From contig JAKVNF010000004.1 of the NCBI GenBank assembly GCA_022483465.1, positions 768,437 to 832,436 of the forward strand: a stretch of DNA of 64,000 bases, given 5' to 3'. This document shows, piece after piece, positions 25,590-34,081 of this stretch (positions are counted from its first letter, which is position 1; each line of letters starts with the position of its first letter). A program made the translations under genes and the position numbers. Below the pieces are notes generated by a model. That model was given only the letters and a program-made list of their open reading frames with translations. It was not told where the DNA came from and did not search any database. Source of the stretch: Lachnospiraceae bacterium (GTDB lineage: Bacteria > Bacillota > Clostridia > Lachnospirales > Lachnospiraceae).

Positions 25590-26801
25590 TCACTCGCTGC
25601 GGAGTGCGTCAATGGGATTCAGTGCGCTGGCGCGCTTTGCGGGCATCCAGCCAAAGATGATGCCGACGATGGCGGAGAAACCGGCCCCCAGTGCAATCGC
25701 ACCGTAGGAAACCGAGAAGGTGGTGCCCATGACCACCGTGCCCGCATAGGCGGTGAGCTCACCCAGAATGATGCCCACGAGACCTCCCAGCAGGGAGAGG
25801 GTGATGGACTCGATCAAAAACTGGAGCTGAATGCGGTAGGGCTGGGCACCCAGGGCCTTGCGCAGGCCGATTTCCCGGGTGCGCTCAGAGACGGAGACCA
25901 GCATCATGTTCATGATGCCGATGCCGCCCACGAGCAGGGCGATGCTGGCGATGCCGCCGAGCATGGCAGAGAGCAGGGTCTCGGTGCTGGTCATGGTCTC
26001 CACCAGGGAGTCGACGCTGGAGATGCTGTAGGCCTCGTCCGCCGTATCATCGGTGACCTCAAAGATCTCGTCGAGGCAGGCGGAGAGGGCATCCTCCAGG
26101 GCGGTGGTGTCCGCATCGTCCGCGTAGTAGACCTCCAGGGAGGTGACGTTCTTCATGACGGACATCTTGAGCACGTTCTGATAGGGGATGATGACCGTGC
26201 CGCCGGAGTCGCTGTCGGTGTTCAGGGCACTGGTCACGGAGGAGTCCGCCGACTTGATGCCGATCACCGTGTACTCATAGCCGTTCAGGATAAAGGTGGT
26301 CCCCAGACTGCTGTTGCCGTTCAGGACATTGGTCACAAAGTCCGTATCCACGATGGCGACGTTGATCTCGCCGCTCATCTCCGCCGCATTGAAGTAGCGG
26401 CCGGACTGAATCGTGTCGTCGTTGTGCTGGAAGTAGACTGCGTCCCGTCCCTCGATCTGCACAACGGAGGAGACGGTGCCGTCATAGACGGCGGTGGAGG
26501 AGAGACTCGCCGTGGGGGCGACTGCCTCGACGCCCTCCACCTGGCTGAGTTTTTCGATGTCCTCGTCCTCGAGACCGTGCTTGACGGAGGTGCCCTGGGC
26601 CGTGATGGTCAGGGTGCCGGCGCCGAGGGCCTCGAATTGGTCCACCACGGACCCCGTCACGGAGGAGACGATGGTGATCAGCGCGATGACGGAGGCGACG
26701 CCGATGACGATGCCCAGCATCGTCAGGAAGGAGCGCATCTTGTTGTTTCTGATATTGGAGAACGCCATCTTGACGCTCTGCCCGATCACAGATATCCGCA
26801 T
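25590..26801 (-). CDS. MacB/FtsX-type ABC transporter permease
   Basis: A 403-residue protein. One membrane helix is near residues 25-47 (FLTMLGIVIGVASVIALITI), followed by a large extracellular domain (about 50-270) and three helices at the C-terminus (LLSAMLGGIASIALLVGGIG; the ISERTREIGLRKALGA loop; ITLSLLGGLVGIILGELTAY). This is the MacB mechanotransmission layout. RBS GAAGGGA precedes ATG 26801. It is 12 bp after the ATPase gene and works with it and the adaptor to export a peptide, antimicrobial or protein. Confidence 0.88.
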   Translation of the reverse strand: MRISVIGQSVKMAFSNIRNNKMRSFLTMLGIVIGVASVIALITIVSSVTGSVVDQFEALGAGTLTITAQGTSVKHGLEDEDIEKLSQVEGVEAVAPTASLSSTAVYDGTVSSVVQIEGRDAVYFQHNDDTIQSGRYFNAAEMSGEINVAIVDTDFVTNVLNGNSSLGTTFILNGYEYTVIGIKSADSSVTSALNTDSDSGGTVIIPYQNVLKMSVMKNVTSLEVYYADDADTTALEDALSACLDEIFEVTDDTADEAYSISSVDSLVETMTSTETLLSAMLGGIASIALLVGGIGIMNMMLVSVSERTREIGLRKALGAQPYRIQLQFLIESITLSLLGGLVGIILGELTAYAGTVVMGTTFSVSYGAIALGAGFSAIVGIIFGWMPAKRASALNPIDALRSE

Positions 26802-26813
26802 GGCACGCTCCCT

Positions 26814-27536
26814 TCAGGCATCCTCAACGGCACCTTCGCTGATGACGCCGTCGAGGATCTTGACGATGCGCTTTGCGTGTCCCGCAATCTTGGCATCGTG
26901 GGTGATCATGATGATGGTGTTGCCCTCCTCGTTCAGGGTGTGAAACAGGTTCATGACCTGCACGCCGGTGTTCTGGTCCAGGGCGCCGGTGGGCTCGTCG
27001 GCCAGGAGGATGGAGGGGTGGTTGGCCACCGCCCGGGCAATGGCGACCCGCTGCTGTTGGCCGCCGGAGAGCTGGTTGGGGAAGTAGCCCATCTTGTCGG
27101 CAAGACCCACCTCCTCCAGGCAGTGCTCAACCCGCTCCCTTCGCTTTCTCTCCGGGATGTTGGCGTAGATCAGCGGGAGCTCCACGTTCTGATAGGCGGT
27201 CTGCTTCTGGAGCAGGTAGTAGGACTGAAAGATGAAGCCGATCTCATTGCCCCGGATCTCGGAGAGCTCGTTCTCGTTCTGGCTGCCGATCTCCGCCCCC
27301 TGCAACTCATAGCTGCCGGAGGTGGGGACATCCAGGCAGCCGATGATGTTCATCAGGGTGGACTTGCCAGAGCCGGAGGGTCCAAGCACCGCCAGGTACT
27401 CGCCCTTCCGGACGGTCAGGTCGATGTTCTTGAGCACGTGCTGGATCTCACCCCCGGTGTGGTAGTCCTTGCAGATGTCCTGCATCCTGAGGATGACGTC
27501 GGAATCCGAATGCGCGGGCGCTTGCTGTCTTCTCAT
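26814..27536 (-). CDS. MacB/LolD-type ABC transporter ATP-binding protein
   Basis: A 240-residue ATPase with Walker [11 protein letters not shown]-loop FIFQSYYLL, signature LSGGQQQR, Walker [12 protein letters not shown] and H-loop ITHD. The start was placed at ATG 27536 because AAAGGAG lies 7 bases upstream; the frame is open for 9 codons more. The sequence is typical of exporters with an FtsX-type permease. It powers the adaptor and permease next to it. Confidence 0.92.
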   Translation of the reverse strand: MRRQQAPAHSDSDVILRMQDICKDYHTGGEIQHVLKNIDLTVRKGEYLAVLGPSGSGKSTLMNIIGCLDVPTSGSYELQGAEIGSQNENELSEIRGNEIGFIFQSYYLLQKQTAYQNVELPLIYANIPERKRRERVEHCLEEVGLADKMGYFPNQLSGGQQQRVAIARAVANHPSILLADEPTGALDQNTGVQVMNLFHTLNEEGNTIIMITHDAKIAGHAKRIVKILDGVISEGAVEDA

Positions 27537-27559
27537 AGGCATTCTCCTTTGGACCCGCA

Positions 27560-29551
27560 TCACTGTCCGGGGGCGCCGCCGCCTGGCATGCCACCGCCGC
27601 CGGGGTTGCCGCCGCCCTGCATACCACCGCCGCCGGAGGAGGACGAGCTGCCGGTCAGGTTGCTGAAGAGATTTCCGAACAGGCCGCTGGAGCTGGAGGA
27701 GTCCGTCGTATCCGCCGTGGCGATCGTGTAGTAGACGGTCTCGCCGTCCTCGACGCCGTCGGTGATCTGTGTCACATTTCCGTCGGTCTCGCCCAGGGTC
27801 ACGGCCTTCTTGGAGTAGGTTCCGTCGTCATTGAGGGTGTAGACATAGGAGGAGCCGTCGGTGTCGGTCATGACCGCATCGGAGGGCAGGACGATGGCGT
27901 CCGCCGCCTCGGTGACCGTCAGGTTGACCTCTGCCGTCATGCCCTCGAGCACATCCCCGTCGGGGGTGAACTCCACCTCGCAGGTGAAGTAGGCGATGGA
28001 GCTGGAGTTGGTGCCGATCTTGTCGATGGCGGTGACGGTGCCCTCATAGTCCCGATCCAGGGCGTCCACGGTGACGGTCACCGCGCTGCCGATGGAGAGG
28101 TTGGAGATGTCGTACTCACTGACGCTGATGGAGACCATCATCTTGTCGTAGTTCGTGATCGTGGCCAGGCTCGTCGTGGAGGAGACCTGGGTGATGTCGC
28201 CCACCTGGCAGTCCAGGCTGGTGACCTCGCCGCTCATGGGAGCGGTGATCACGTAGTCGTCCAGGGAGTCCTCCAGCTCCTGGAGCTGGAGCTCACTGGA
28301 GGACTGGTCGGCATTGGCCTCGGCGGTCTCGATGGCGAGCTTGTAGCTCTCGAGCTGCTGCTCGAGGGAGCGCTGGGTGGTGTTGTAGTTCGTGATCGCG
28401 TTGATGTAGGAGGTTTCCGCCTGGGTGACGGCATCGTACAGCTTGGTCAGGTTGTTCTCCTCGGTGACCTTGGCGGTCTCATAGTTGGACAGGGCCGTGT
28501 CGTAGCCGGTCTGGGCATTGCTCTGGGAGAGCTCGGCCGAGGCGATCTGCTGGTCGTAGGAGGTGGTGTCGAAGTCGTACTCGTCGCCGTCCCGCAGGGT
28601 CTTCTCATACTGGTAGATCGCATCGATCTTGGTCTGGTAGGCCTGCTGGGTCTGGAGTGCCGCAGACTGCAGCTGCTCATAGGCGGACTCCACGTTCTGG
28701 ATGGCGCTGGAGATCGTGGTGCTGGCCGCATCGTTGTTCAGCAGCACCTCTTCGTTGTAGGCCTCCAGGGCCGAGGACAGGGACTGGAAGGCGGAATCGA
28801 TCTGCTGGAGCGCACTGTTGGTGCTGGAGTCGAGGCCGTCCTCGATGTTCTGCATCAGGTTGTCGTACTGGGCCTGGGCGGACTCGATGCTCAGGGAGTT
28901 CTTGGTGGCCGTGGAGTTCATGGAGACCTCGAGTTCCTTGATCTGCTGCTCCACATCGGTGGTGTCGAGCTTGGCGATCACATCGCCAGCCTCGACGGTG
29001 TCGCCCTCCTCCACATCCACCTCGATGACCTTGGCGCCGGAGATCGCGGAGACGACGGACTGGGAGTCCACCGCGGCGACCGTGCCGGTGAAGGAGTCAG
29101 AGGTGGTCAGATCCTGGGCGGTGGCAGTGGCGGGCAGATAGGAGATCTCCTCGCCGCTGTTACGGGGCCAGTTGCGGTAGAGGTACACCGCAGCCATGAC
29201 GATCACAAGAAGAATCACCCAGCGGACCGGGTGATGGCGCTTTTGCCGCTTTTTCTTCTTTTTGTCCTTCTTGGTTTCCTTCGGCGGTTCGCCACTGTCC
29301 TTTGTCTCCTCCAGCTGGGTGATCTCGATCCCCTCGGAGGATTCTGACTGGGATTCTGCATGGGGAGAGGTGGCGGTGGCAGGCAATGCGGCCGTCTCCG
29401 TTTTCTCCTCTTTGCTGCTTTCTGGCTTGGCGGTCTGCCCGGTCTTGTCCGAATCGGACACAGAAAAAGGAGGAGCGCTCTTCTCCTGCGCGCTGTTTTT
29501 GGTCCCGGCAGCCGTGGTGTGTTCCGTCTCGTTCTGGTTTACATCGCTCAT
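27560..29551 (-). CDS. HlyD/MacA-type membrane-fusion adaptor with long tails
   Basis: A 663-residue protein, first gene of the operon (GAGGGA before ATG 29551). The first 110 residues are cytoplasmic, acidic and low in complexity. A single membrane helix (VRWVILLVIVMAAVYLY) follows a basic KKKKRQKRHHP stretch. Outside come a lipoyl-like half (GAKVIEVDVEEGDTVEAGDV), a very long coiled coil (about 190-430) and the second half with barrel domains (VITAPMSGEVTSLDCQVGD). The C-terminus is Ser/Gly-rich (SSSSGGGGMQGG...). A Gram-positive adaptor this long may reach across the thick wall. Confidence 0.85.
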   Translation of the reverse strand: MSDVNQNETEHTTAAGTKNSAQEKSAPPFSVSDSDKTGQTAKPESSKEEKTETAALPATATSPHAESQSESSEGIEITQLEETKDSGEPPKETKKDKKKKKRQKRHHPVRWVILLVIVMAAVYLYRNWPRNSGEEISYLPATATAQDLTTSDSFTGTVAAVDSQSVVSAISGAKVIEVDVEEGDTVEAGDVIAKLDTTDVEQQIKELEVSMNSTATKNSLSIESAQAQYDNLMQNIEDGLDSSTNSALQQIDSAFQSLSSALEAYNEEVLLNNDAASTTISSAIQNVESAYEQLQSAALQTQQAYQTKIDAIYQYEKTLRDGDEYDFDTTSYDQQIASAELSQSNAQTGYDTALSNYETAKVTEENNLTKLYDAVTQAETSYINAITNYNTTQRSLEQQLESYKLAIETAEANADQSSSELQLQELEDSLDDYVITAPMSGEVTSLDCQVGDITQVSSTTSLATITNYDKMMVSISVSEYDISNLSIGSAVTVTVDALDRDYEGTVTAIDKIGTNSSSIAYFTCEVEFTPDGDVLEGMTAEVNLTVTEAADAIVLPSDAVMTDTDGSSYVYTLNDDGTYSKKAVTLGETDGNVTQITDGVEDGETVYYTIATADTTDSSSSSGLFGNLFSNLTGSSSSSGGGGMQGGGNPGGGGMPGGGAPGQ

Positions 29552-29724
29552 GGTGTTCCCTCATCGTACTGGTAAACAGCTGACATCTATCCTCTTCAGC
29601 ATAGAGAGGCTACATTAATCCAACCTTAAAATTCATTCCGGGAAAGTGTGAGAATTCTGTGAAATGCCTGAAAAACAGGGGAGCTGTTCAGAAAGGAGGG
29701 GGAAAAGGAGGCGGGAAGAAGGGC

Positions 29725-29762
29725 AAAAAAACGTCCTCCCGGCCGGATGGCAGGAAGGACGC
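29725..29762 (-). terminator. Terminator after the inositol monophosphatase-like gene
   Basis: On the - strand, CGTCCTTCC...GGAGGACG forms a stem followed by TTTTTTT (29725-29731). It starts 8 bp after the stop of the gene ending at 29770. Confidence 0.7.
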
Positions 29763-29769
29763 GGACAGT

Positions 29770-30561
29770 CTAAAGAAGCGTGTCGGGAAGGTAGTCTCCC
29801 TCCTTAGCGATGCCGCAGGAGGCAGCCACAATGGAGGAGGGGCCGGAGAAGGAGAGGGGCTTTCCGGAAAAGTCGGTGACGGTTCCACCGGCCTCCGCTG
29901 CGATGAGCGCCCCGGCGCAGTAGTCCCAGAGCTGGATCTTCGGCTCAAAGTACAGGCCGGTCCTGCCAGAGGCGACCATGCACAGGTCCCAGGCCGCCGA
30001 TCCGGACCGGCGGATGTCGATGCAGCGGGAGAGGTAGATGCCGGCAAGGCGGAAGGCGGTGTCCGGAAGCCCCGGGTAGTAGGGCGCCGTCCCCATGGTG
30101 ACGAGGCTCCTGGAGAGCGGTGCGGGATCCGTGTGGATCGGGACGCCGTTTTCAAAGGCTCCCTTCCCGGCCTCGGCGAGAAAGAGCCGGTCGACCCAGG
30201 GGTTGTAGACGGCGCCGAGGAGGGGCACCCCGTCCTCCAAAAGGCCGATGGAGGTGACGCTCGGCTCGTACCCCTTCATGAAGTTGGAGGTGCCGTCGAT
30301 GGGATCGATGACAAAGGTGAGGCCCCGGGTATCCTCCGGCTGGAAGGTGTCCTGCCCCTGTTCCTCTCCGAGAAAGTGCGCCTCGGGGATCCTGGCAGAG
30401 AGGAAGGAAAAGAGTGCCTGCTGCACCTTCTGGTCATATTCGGTGACGAAGTTGGCGTGGCCCTCCTTGGCGTCGATCCGGATCCGGTCCCGGGGCGCCT
30501 CCCGCATGATTTTGCCGGCGAGCTTTGCCGCCTCCTCAATGATGCTGCCAAGTTCAGACAT
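29770..30561 (-). CDS. Inositol monophosphatase-family protein
   Basis: A 263-residue Mg-dependent phosphatase of the IMPase/FIG family. Motifs: LGEEQG (metal-binding Glu), VIDPIDGTSNFMKG (Asp residues binding Mg) and LWDYCAGALIAAEAGG (C-terminal Asp). It removes phosphate from myo-inositol phosphate or a related sugar phosphate; the exact substrate cannot be read from the sequence. ATG 30561 was chosen for its GGGAGGAGG site; a longer frame of 25 codons upstream has none. It is a single gene with its own terminator. Confidence 0.88.
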   Translation of the reverse strand: MSELGSIIEEAAKLAGKIMREAPRDRIRIDAKEGHANFVTEYDQKVQQALFSFLSARIPEAHFLGEEQGQDTFQPEDTRGLTFVIDPIDGTSNFMKGYEPSVTSIGLLEDGVPLLGAVYNPWVDRLFLAEAGKGAFENGVPIHTDPAPLSRSLVTMGTAPYYPGLPDTAFRLAGIYLSRCIDIRRSGSAAWDLCMVASGRTGLYFEPKIQLWDYCAGALIAAEAGGTVTDFSGKPLSFSGPSSIVAASCGIAKEGDYLPDTLL

Positions 30562-30747
30562 GGCTTCCTCCTCCCGCTGTGCATGGATGGTTCTGTCAAC
30601 GCCAACCATGATACGGCGGATTTTGGGGAAACGCAAAAATTTCCGGCGGGCTGCAACATTTTCCTCCGCTCACCGGTATCCAGGGCAAAGGGGATCAGAA
30701 AGATCCCCGGCAGAATGAGAACAATAGAGAACTTTGTAGGAAAAATC

Positions 30748-30903
30748 ATGATGAAAAATATGGTGATGCGGATGTTCGGTGTGGCACTTGCGGGGGCACT
30801 GGCCCTCTCCGGTACAGCCTGCGCAGAGCAGGGGACAAACGCCTCGCAAGCACAGTCCTCTCAGATCTTCTGCGGGCCAGGCGGCAGCTCCAGAAAATCC
30901 TGA
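30748..30903 (+). CDS. Short putative lipoprotein/signal-peptide ORF
   Basis: A 51-codon frame (MMKNMVMRMFGVALAGALALSG, then TACAEQG) that looks like a lipoprotein signal peptide with a Cys in the lipobox (SGTAC). It ends soon after in a low-complexity tail. TAGG precedes it only weakly. It may be the start of a longer secreted protein whose body was lost, or a small lipoprotein. The next gene starts 15 bp downstream. Confidence 0.4.
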   Translation: MMKNMVMRMFGVALAGALALSGTACAEQGTNASQAQSSQIFCGPGGSSRKS

Positions 30904-30918
30904 AGGAGGAGTACGACT

Positions 30919-31590
30919 ATGGGTGAGATGGAACACGGCGAAAGCGGCGCGCCCTCCTTTCGGGCGGCCTATCGGGAGATGATGGAGGAGATTCGGGTGA
31001 CGCCCGAGGTGCGCGGGCAGGTGCTCGCAGGCGTTTTGAGAACCCGACCAAAGCACAAGCGCAACGTGGCAAGGATCTGGCCCCTTCTTGCGGCCGCGGC
31101 GGCGCTGGCTCTGGCCGCCCTGGTGGTCCTTCCCGGCATCCGGCGGGGCGGGACGGGGAACACGAATCCCGGCTCGGAGTCCCTCTCGGGAACCTGTTAC
31201 GCCGAGGACGAGGGGAGCCTTGCGGCGCTCTCCAAGGCGGCGGGGTTCTCCGTGCCGGACCTTTCGGGGCTTTTCTTTGACGCGGCGGACACCGCCTACC
31301 CCTGGTACGGGGATGGCATGGCAGAGGTCTCCTGGACCGGGACGGGCGGCGAGAGCGGCACGTTCCGGATGGCCGCGGGGACCGATGACGTCTCGGGGGA
31401 TTACACCGACTATGCAGAGCAGATCGTCGTCACCCTCTTTGGGCAGCAGGTCACCCTCTCCGGAAACGGGGACGGCACCTACGTGCTGGCCCGGTGGACC
31501 GACGGCACCTATGCCTATTCGATCAGCCTGACGGACGGCGCGGGGAATGGCTATGCCCTGGCAGACTGGGAAGGCCTGACCTTGCAGTGA
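30919..31590 (+). CDS. Single-pass membrane protein of unknown function
   Basis: A 223-residue protein; AGGAGG precedes ATG 30919. The first 50 residues are cytoplasmic and charged (helical, SFRAAYREMMEEIRV). One membrane helix (IWPLLAAAAALALAALVVLP) is followed by an extracellular domain with repeated beta-like segments (AEVSWTG, GTFRMAAG, ADYAEQ-like, YVLARWTDGTYAYSISL). This layout resembles anti-sigma or DUF4367-type proteins, but no sigma factor is adjacent. Function is not assigned. Confidence 0.6.
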   Translation: MGEMEHGESGAPSFRAAYREMMEEIRVTPEVRGQVLAGVLRTRPKHKRNVARIWPLLAAAAALALAALVVLPGIRRGGTGNTNPGSESLSGTCYAEDEGSLAALSKAAGFSVPDLSGLFFDAADTAYPWYGDGMAEVSWTGTGGESGTFRMAAGTDDVSGDYTDYAEQIVVTLFGQQVTLSGNGDGTYVLARWTDGTYAYSISLTDGAGNGYALADWEGLTLQ

Positions 31591-31591
31591 C

Positions 31592-31634
31592 AAAAGGAAG
31601 AGGCACCGGCGAAACGCCGATGCCTCTTTTCCTT
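31592..31634. terminator. Bidirectional terminator
   Basis: AAAAGGAAGAGGCA...CGGCG-AAA-CGCCG...TGCCTCTTTTCCTT is a nearly perfect stem with T/A-rich feet on both sides. It separates the convergent membrane-protein and thioredoxin genes. Confidence 0.85.
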
Positions 31635-31646
31635 GCAGACATATGC

Positions 31647-31964
31647 TTACAGCAGCGCGTTGAGCTTTTTCTCGAGGACCTGTGCGGGAACACCGCCCAC
31701 CACCTGATCCACAACCGCGCCGTCCTTGATGAAGACGAAGTTCGGGATGCTCATGACTCCGTAGTCCGCTGCGGTCTTCGGGTTCTCATCCACGTTCAGC
31801 TTGCCGATCCGGATCTTTCCGTCGTACTTTTCCGCGAGCTTTTCGACCACCGGTCCCATCATCTTGCAGGGACCGCACCAGTCCGCATAGAAATCCACCA
31901 GCACCGGCTGGCTGCTTGCCTGTACTTCCTTTGCAAAATTGTCATCTGTAAAACGGTATTCCAT
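31647..31964 (-). CDS. trxA: Thioredoxin
   Basis: A 105-residue thioredoxin with the active site WCGPC (Trp29-Cys33), the cis-Pro in SIPNF and the usual length. It reduces protein disulfides in the cytoplasm. ATG 31964 follows AAAGGAGG. A promoter on the - strand (TTGATC-16 bp-TACAAT) lies just upstream. It neighbours oxidative-stress genes but has its own promoter and terminator. Confidence 0.93.
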   Translation of the reverse strand: MEYRFTDDNFAKEVQASSQPVLVDFYADWCGPCKMMGPVVEKLAEKYDGKIRIGKLNVDENPKTAADYGVMSIPNFVFIKDGAVVDQVVGGVPAQVLEKKLNALL

Positions 31965-32014
31965 CACTGCCTCCTTTTCTGACGCTGTCAGGACTGTTTT
32001 TGTTTGATACAATC

Positions 32015-32042
32015 ATTGTACGTGATACGGAAAAATGATCAA
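32015..32042 (-). promoter_or_regulatory. Promoter of the thioredoxin gene
   Basis: On the - strand TTGATC (32042-32037), a 16-bp spacer and TACAAT (32020-32015) lie about 50 bp before the start codon. Confidence 0.55.
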
Positions 32043-32103
32043 GTACGCAGTTTTAACTGATGTGGTCAGAAAAAGCGGAGTGGGGAAAACGGGGCGGGAA
32101 ACG

Positions 32104-32802
32104 TCAGTTTGCCTTCTCCATGCGGGACCGGACCTGGTCGAGAAAAAAGGAGAAGAGGCGCCCGCCGTCCGCCATGCCATCCTCTGCGGTCTCAAAGGCG
32201 GCCTTCTCCGGATGCCACTGGACCGCATAGAGGGGAAGGGTGTCGTGGACCGCAAACTCGATGACGCCGTCGTCGCTTGTCTGCAGGACGGAGAATCCCG
32301 CCGCCAGCCGCCCGATGGCCTGATGGTGGTAGCTGTTGGTGACCACCTTCGTGCCGTAGAGCGCGGCAAGGAAGGTTCCCGGCAGGATGGCGGTCTCGTG
32401 CCGGTGGCCGCAGGTCTTTCCCGTCTCGTCGTGGTACCAGGTGTGGTGCGCATTCTGTGGCTCCGGCAGATCCTGGATCAGATCGCCGCCGAAGGCGACG
32501 TTGAGGACCTGGGCGCCCCGGCAGATCCCAAGCACCGGCTTTTTCCTGGCGGCAAAGTCCCGGGCAAGGAAGAACTGCACGTCGTCCAGCTTCCGGTCCA
32601 CATCCCGGGTCCCGCAGAAGGGCTGGCCGAACAGGGCGGGGTCGATGTCGTCTCCGCCGGGAAGGAGCAGGGCGTCGCAGTCCGGAAGGCCCTCCGGGCT
32701 CCTGTCCTCATTCAGAAAATACAGCTTCACCTCCGGAAAGTGGGAAAGTGCCCGGATGTAATTATCCAGTCCCTGGTTTCGGTCTCCGATCAGAATGCGC
32801 AT
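32104..32802 (-). CDS. Class I glutamine amidotransferase-like protein (peptidase C26)
   Basis: A 232-residue protein of the PuuD group. The nucleophile Cys is in LGICRGAQVLNVAFGG, and the His/Glu of the triad in YAVQWHPEKA; ALLLPGGDDIDPALFG is typical of gamma-glutamyl-GABA hydrolases. It probably cleaves gamma-glutamyl amides. ATG 32802 follows AAGGAGG 6 bases upstream; six in-frame codons before it are ignored. No polyamine gene is nearby, so the substrate is open. Confidence 0.85.
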   Translation of the reverse strand: MRILIGDRNQGLDNYIRALSHFPEVKLYFLNEDRSPEGLPDCDALLLPGGDDIDPALFGQPFCGTRDVDRKLDDVQFFLARDFAARKKPVLGICRGAQVLNVAFGGDLIQDLPEPQNAHHTWYHDETGKTCGHRHETAILPGTFLAALYGTKVVTNSYHHQAIGRLAAGFSVLQTSDDGVIEFAVHDTLPLYAVQWHPEKAAFETAEDGMADGGRLFSFFLDQVRSRMEKAN

Positions 32803-32858
32803 GGCCGCCTCCTTCTTCATTCCCTGATGGGATACCGCGGGGGCGCGTTTCTGTCAAG

Positions 32859-32897
32859 AAAAACCCGGGCAGGAGATTCCTCCTGCCCGGGCGGGTT
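32859..32897 (-). terminator. Terminator of the rubrerythrin-desulfoferrodoxin operon
   Basis: AACCCGGGCAGGAG-ATTC-CTCCTGCCCGGG...GGTT is a strong stem. On the - strand it is followed by a T-rich GTTTTTCTTG. Confidence 0.75.
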
Positions 32898-32927
32898 GTA
32901 TCTGTTTTGTTACAGCGGTGTTGCTGC

Positions 32928-33305
32928 TCAGATCTCCTTCTTCCAGAGTCCGTGCAGGTTGCAGTTCTCATAGGCTGCGACCGGGGTCTCGCCCTCTGCG
33001 AGGGTGAAGACGGCCTCCGGTGCATCACCGGGCTTCAAGTCGATCTTGTGGAAGCCCTTCGAGGTCTCCAGGATGATGAACTGGATGTAGTGCTCCGGCA
33101 GCATCGGATGGGTCACGGAGCCGACCTTGACGGTGACGGTCGAACCACTGACGGTGACATCCGGGACGTGCTTCTCCTGTGCCGCATCGGTGGTGTTGGG
33201 GACGACCTCGGTCATCTCCTGACCGCAGCACATCGGGGTGCATCCGGACTTCTCGCCCAGGAAGGTCACAAAGTTGCCGCACTTCTCACACTTGTAAAAT
33301 AACAT
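32928..33305 (-). CDS. dfx: Desulfoferrodoxin (superoxide reductase)
   Basis: A 125-residue protein with two iron centres. The N-terminal desulforedoxin domain has CEKCG and CTPMCCGQ. The reductase domain has the ligands in KHVPDV, THPMLPEHYIQF and NCNLHGLW. It reduces superoxide to peroxide without making oxygen, as in strict anaerobes. It is the second gene after rubrerythrin (24 bp gap), which removes the peroxide. RBS AGGAGG precedes it. Confidence 0.93.
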   Translation of the reverse strand: MLFYKCEKCGNFVTFLGEKSGCTPMCCGQEMTEVVPNTTDAAQEKHVPDVTVSGSTVTVKVGSVTHPMLPEHYIQFIILETSKGFHKIDLKPGDAPEAVFTLAEGETPVAAYENCNLHGLWKKEI

Positions 33306-33329
33306 GGCGCATTGCCTCCTGTCTTTTCT

Positions 33330-33878
33330 TTAATAATTTTCCTCATGAATCTCAAAATAGCTCTGGGGATGGGCGCATACCGGACATACCTTCGGTGCGC
33401 TGGTGCCCACCACGATGTGGCCGCAGTTGCGGCACTCCCAGACCTTGACCTCGCTCTTCTCGAAGACCTTCTGGGTCTCCACGTTGTGGAGCAGGGCGCG
33501 ATAGCGCTCCTCATGGTGCTTCTCGATCTCTGCGACCATGCGGAACTTCTGTGCCAGGGCGTGGAAGCCCTCCTCATCGGCGGTCTTGGCGAAAGAGGGA
33601 TACATGTCGGTCCACTCGTAGTTCTCGCCCTCTGCACCGGAGAGGAGATTCTCCTCGGTGGTGCCGATGCCGTAGAGCTCCTTGAACCAGAGCTTTGCGT
33701 GCTCCTTCTCGTTGTCGGATGTCTTTAAGAACAGGGCAGCGATCTGCTCAAATCCGTCTTTCTTTGCCTTGGAGGCGAAGAAGGTGTACTTGCTCCGCGC
33801 CTCGCACTCGCCTGCCAGTGCTGCTTTCAGATTTTCCTCTGTCTTGGTCCCAGCATAGGGATTCTTGTACTCTGCCAT
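33330..33878 (-). CDS. rbr: Rubrerythrin
   Basis: A 182-residue protein: a ferritin-like di-iron domain (about 1-140; [39 protein letters not shown]) and a C-terminal rubredoxin domain (VWECRNCG ... KVCPVCAHP). It reduces hydrogen peroxide in anaerobes. RBS AAGGAGG precedes the start. It is first in the operon with desulfoferrodoxin and has a clear promoter. Confidence 0.95.
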   Translation of the reverse strand: MAEYKNPYAGTKTEENLKAALAGECEARSKYTFFASKAKKDGFEQIAALFLKTSDNEKEHAKLWFKELYGIGTTEENLLSGAEGENYEWTDMYPSFAKTADEEGFHALAQKFRMVAEIEKHHEERYRALLHNVETQKVFEKSEVKVWECRNCGHIVVGTSAPKVCPVCAHPQSYFEIHEENY

Positions 33879-33916
33879 AGGTGCCTGCCTCCTTTTTGTA
33901 GGTGTCTGTAAGCTCT

Positions 33917-33945
33917 ATTATCGGGGATGGATCGGAAATTTGCAA
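33917..33945 (-). promoter_or_regulatory. Promoter of the rubrerythrin operon
   Basis: On the - strand TTGCAA (33945-33940), 17-bp spacer, GATAAT (33922-33917), about 40 bp before the rubrerythrin start. No PerR-like box was identified with certainty. Confidence 0.6.
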
Positions 33946-34012
33946 GAAAACCTGCCGAATATTCACCTAAATTTCACACATCTGCTGGTGAGGTTGAACA
34001 ATATTAACGATA

Positions 34013-34060
34013 CATAAAAAAACAAACGGCATCGGCAGAAGTGTTCTGCCGGTGCCGTTT
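34013..34060 (-). terminator. Terminator of pgi
   Basis: AAACGGCATCGGCAGAA / TTCTGCCGGTGCCGTTT is a 17-bp stem with one mismatch pair. On the - strand it is followed by TTTGTTTTTTT. It begins 21 bp after the pgi stop. Confidence 0.9.
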
Positions 34061-34081
34061 GCATCGCCTACAGAGTTTGGA

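Noticed and set aside
25584..27731. A 715-codon + strand frame
   Set aside because: It is the antisense shadow of the well-supported adaptor, ATPase and permease genes and has low-complexity sequence with no family motif.
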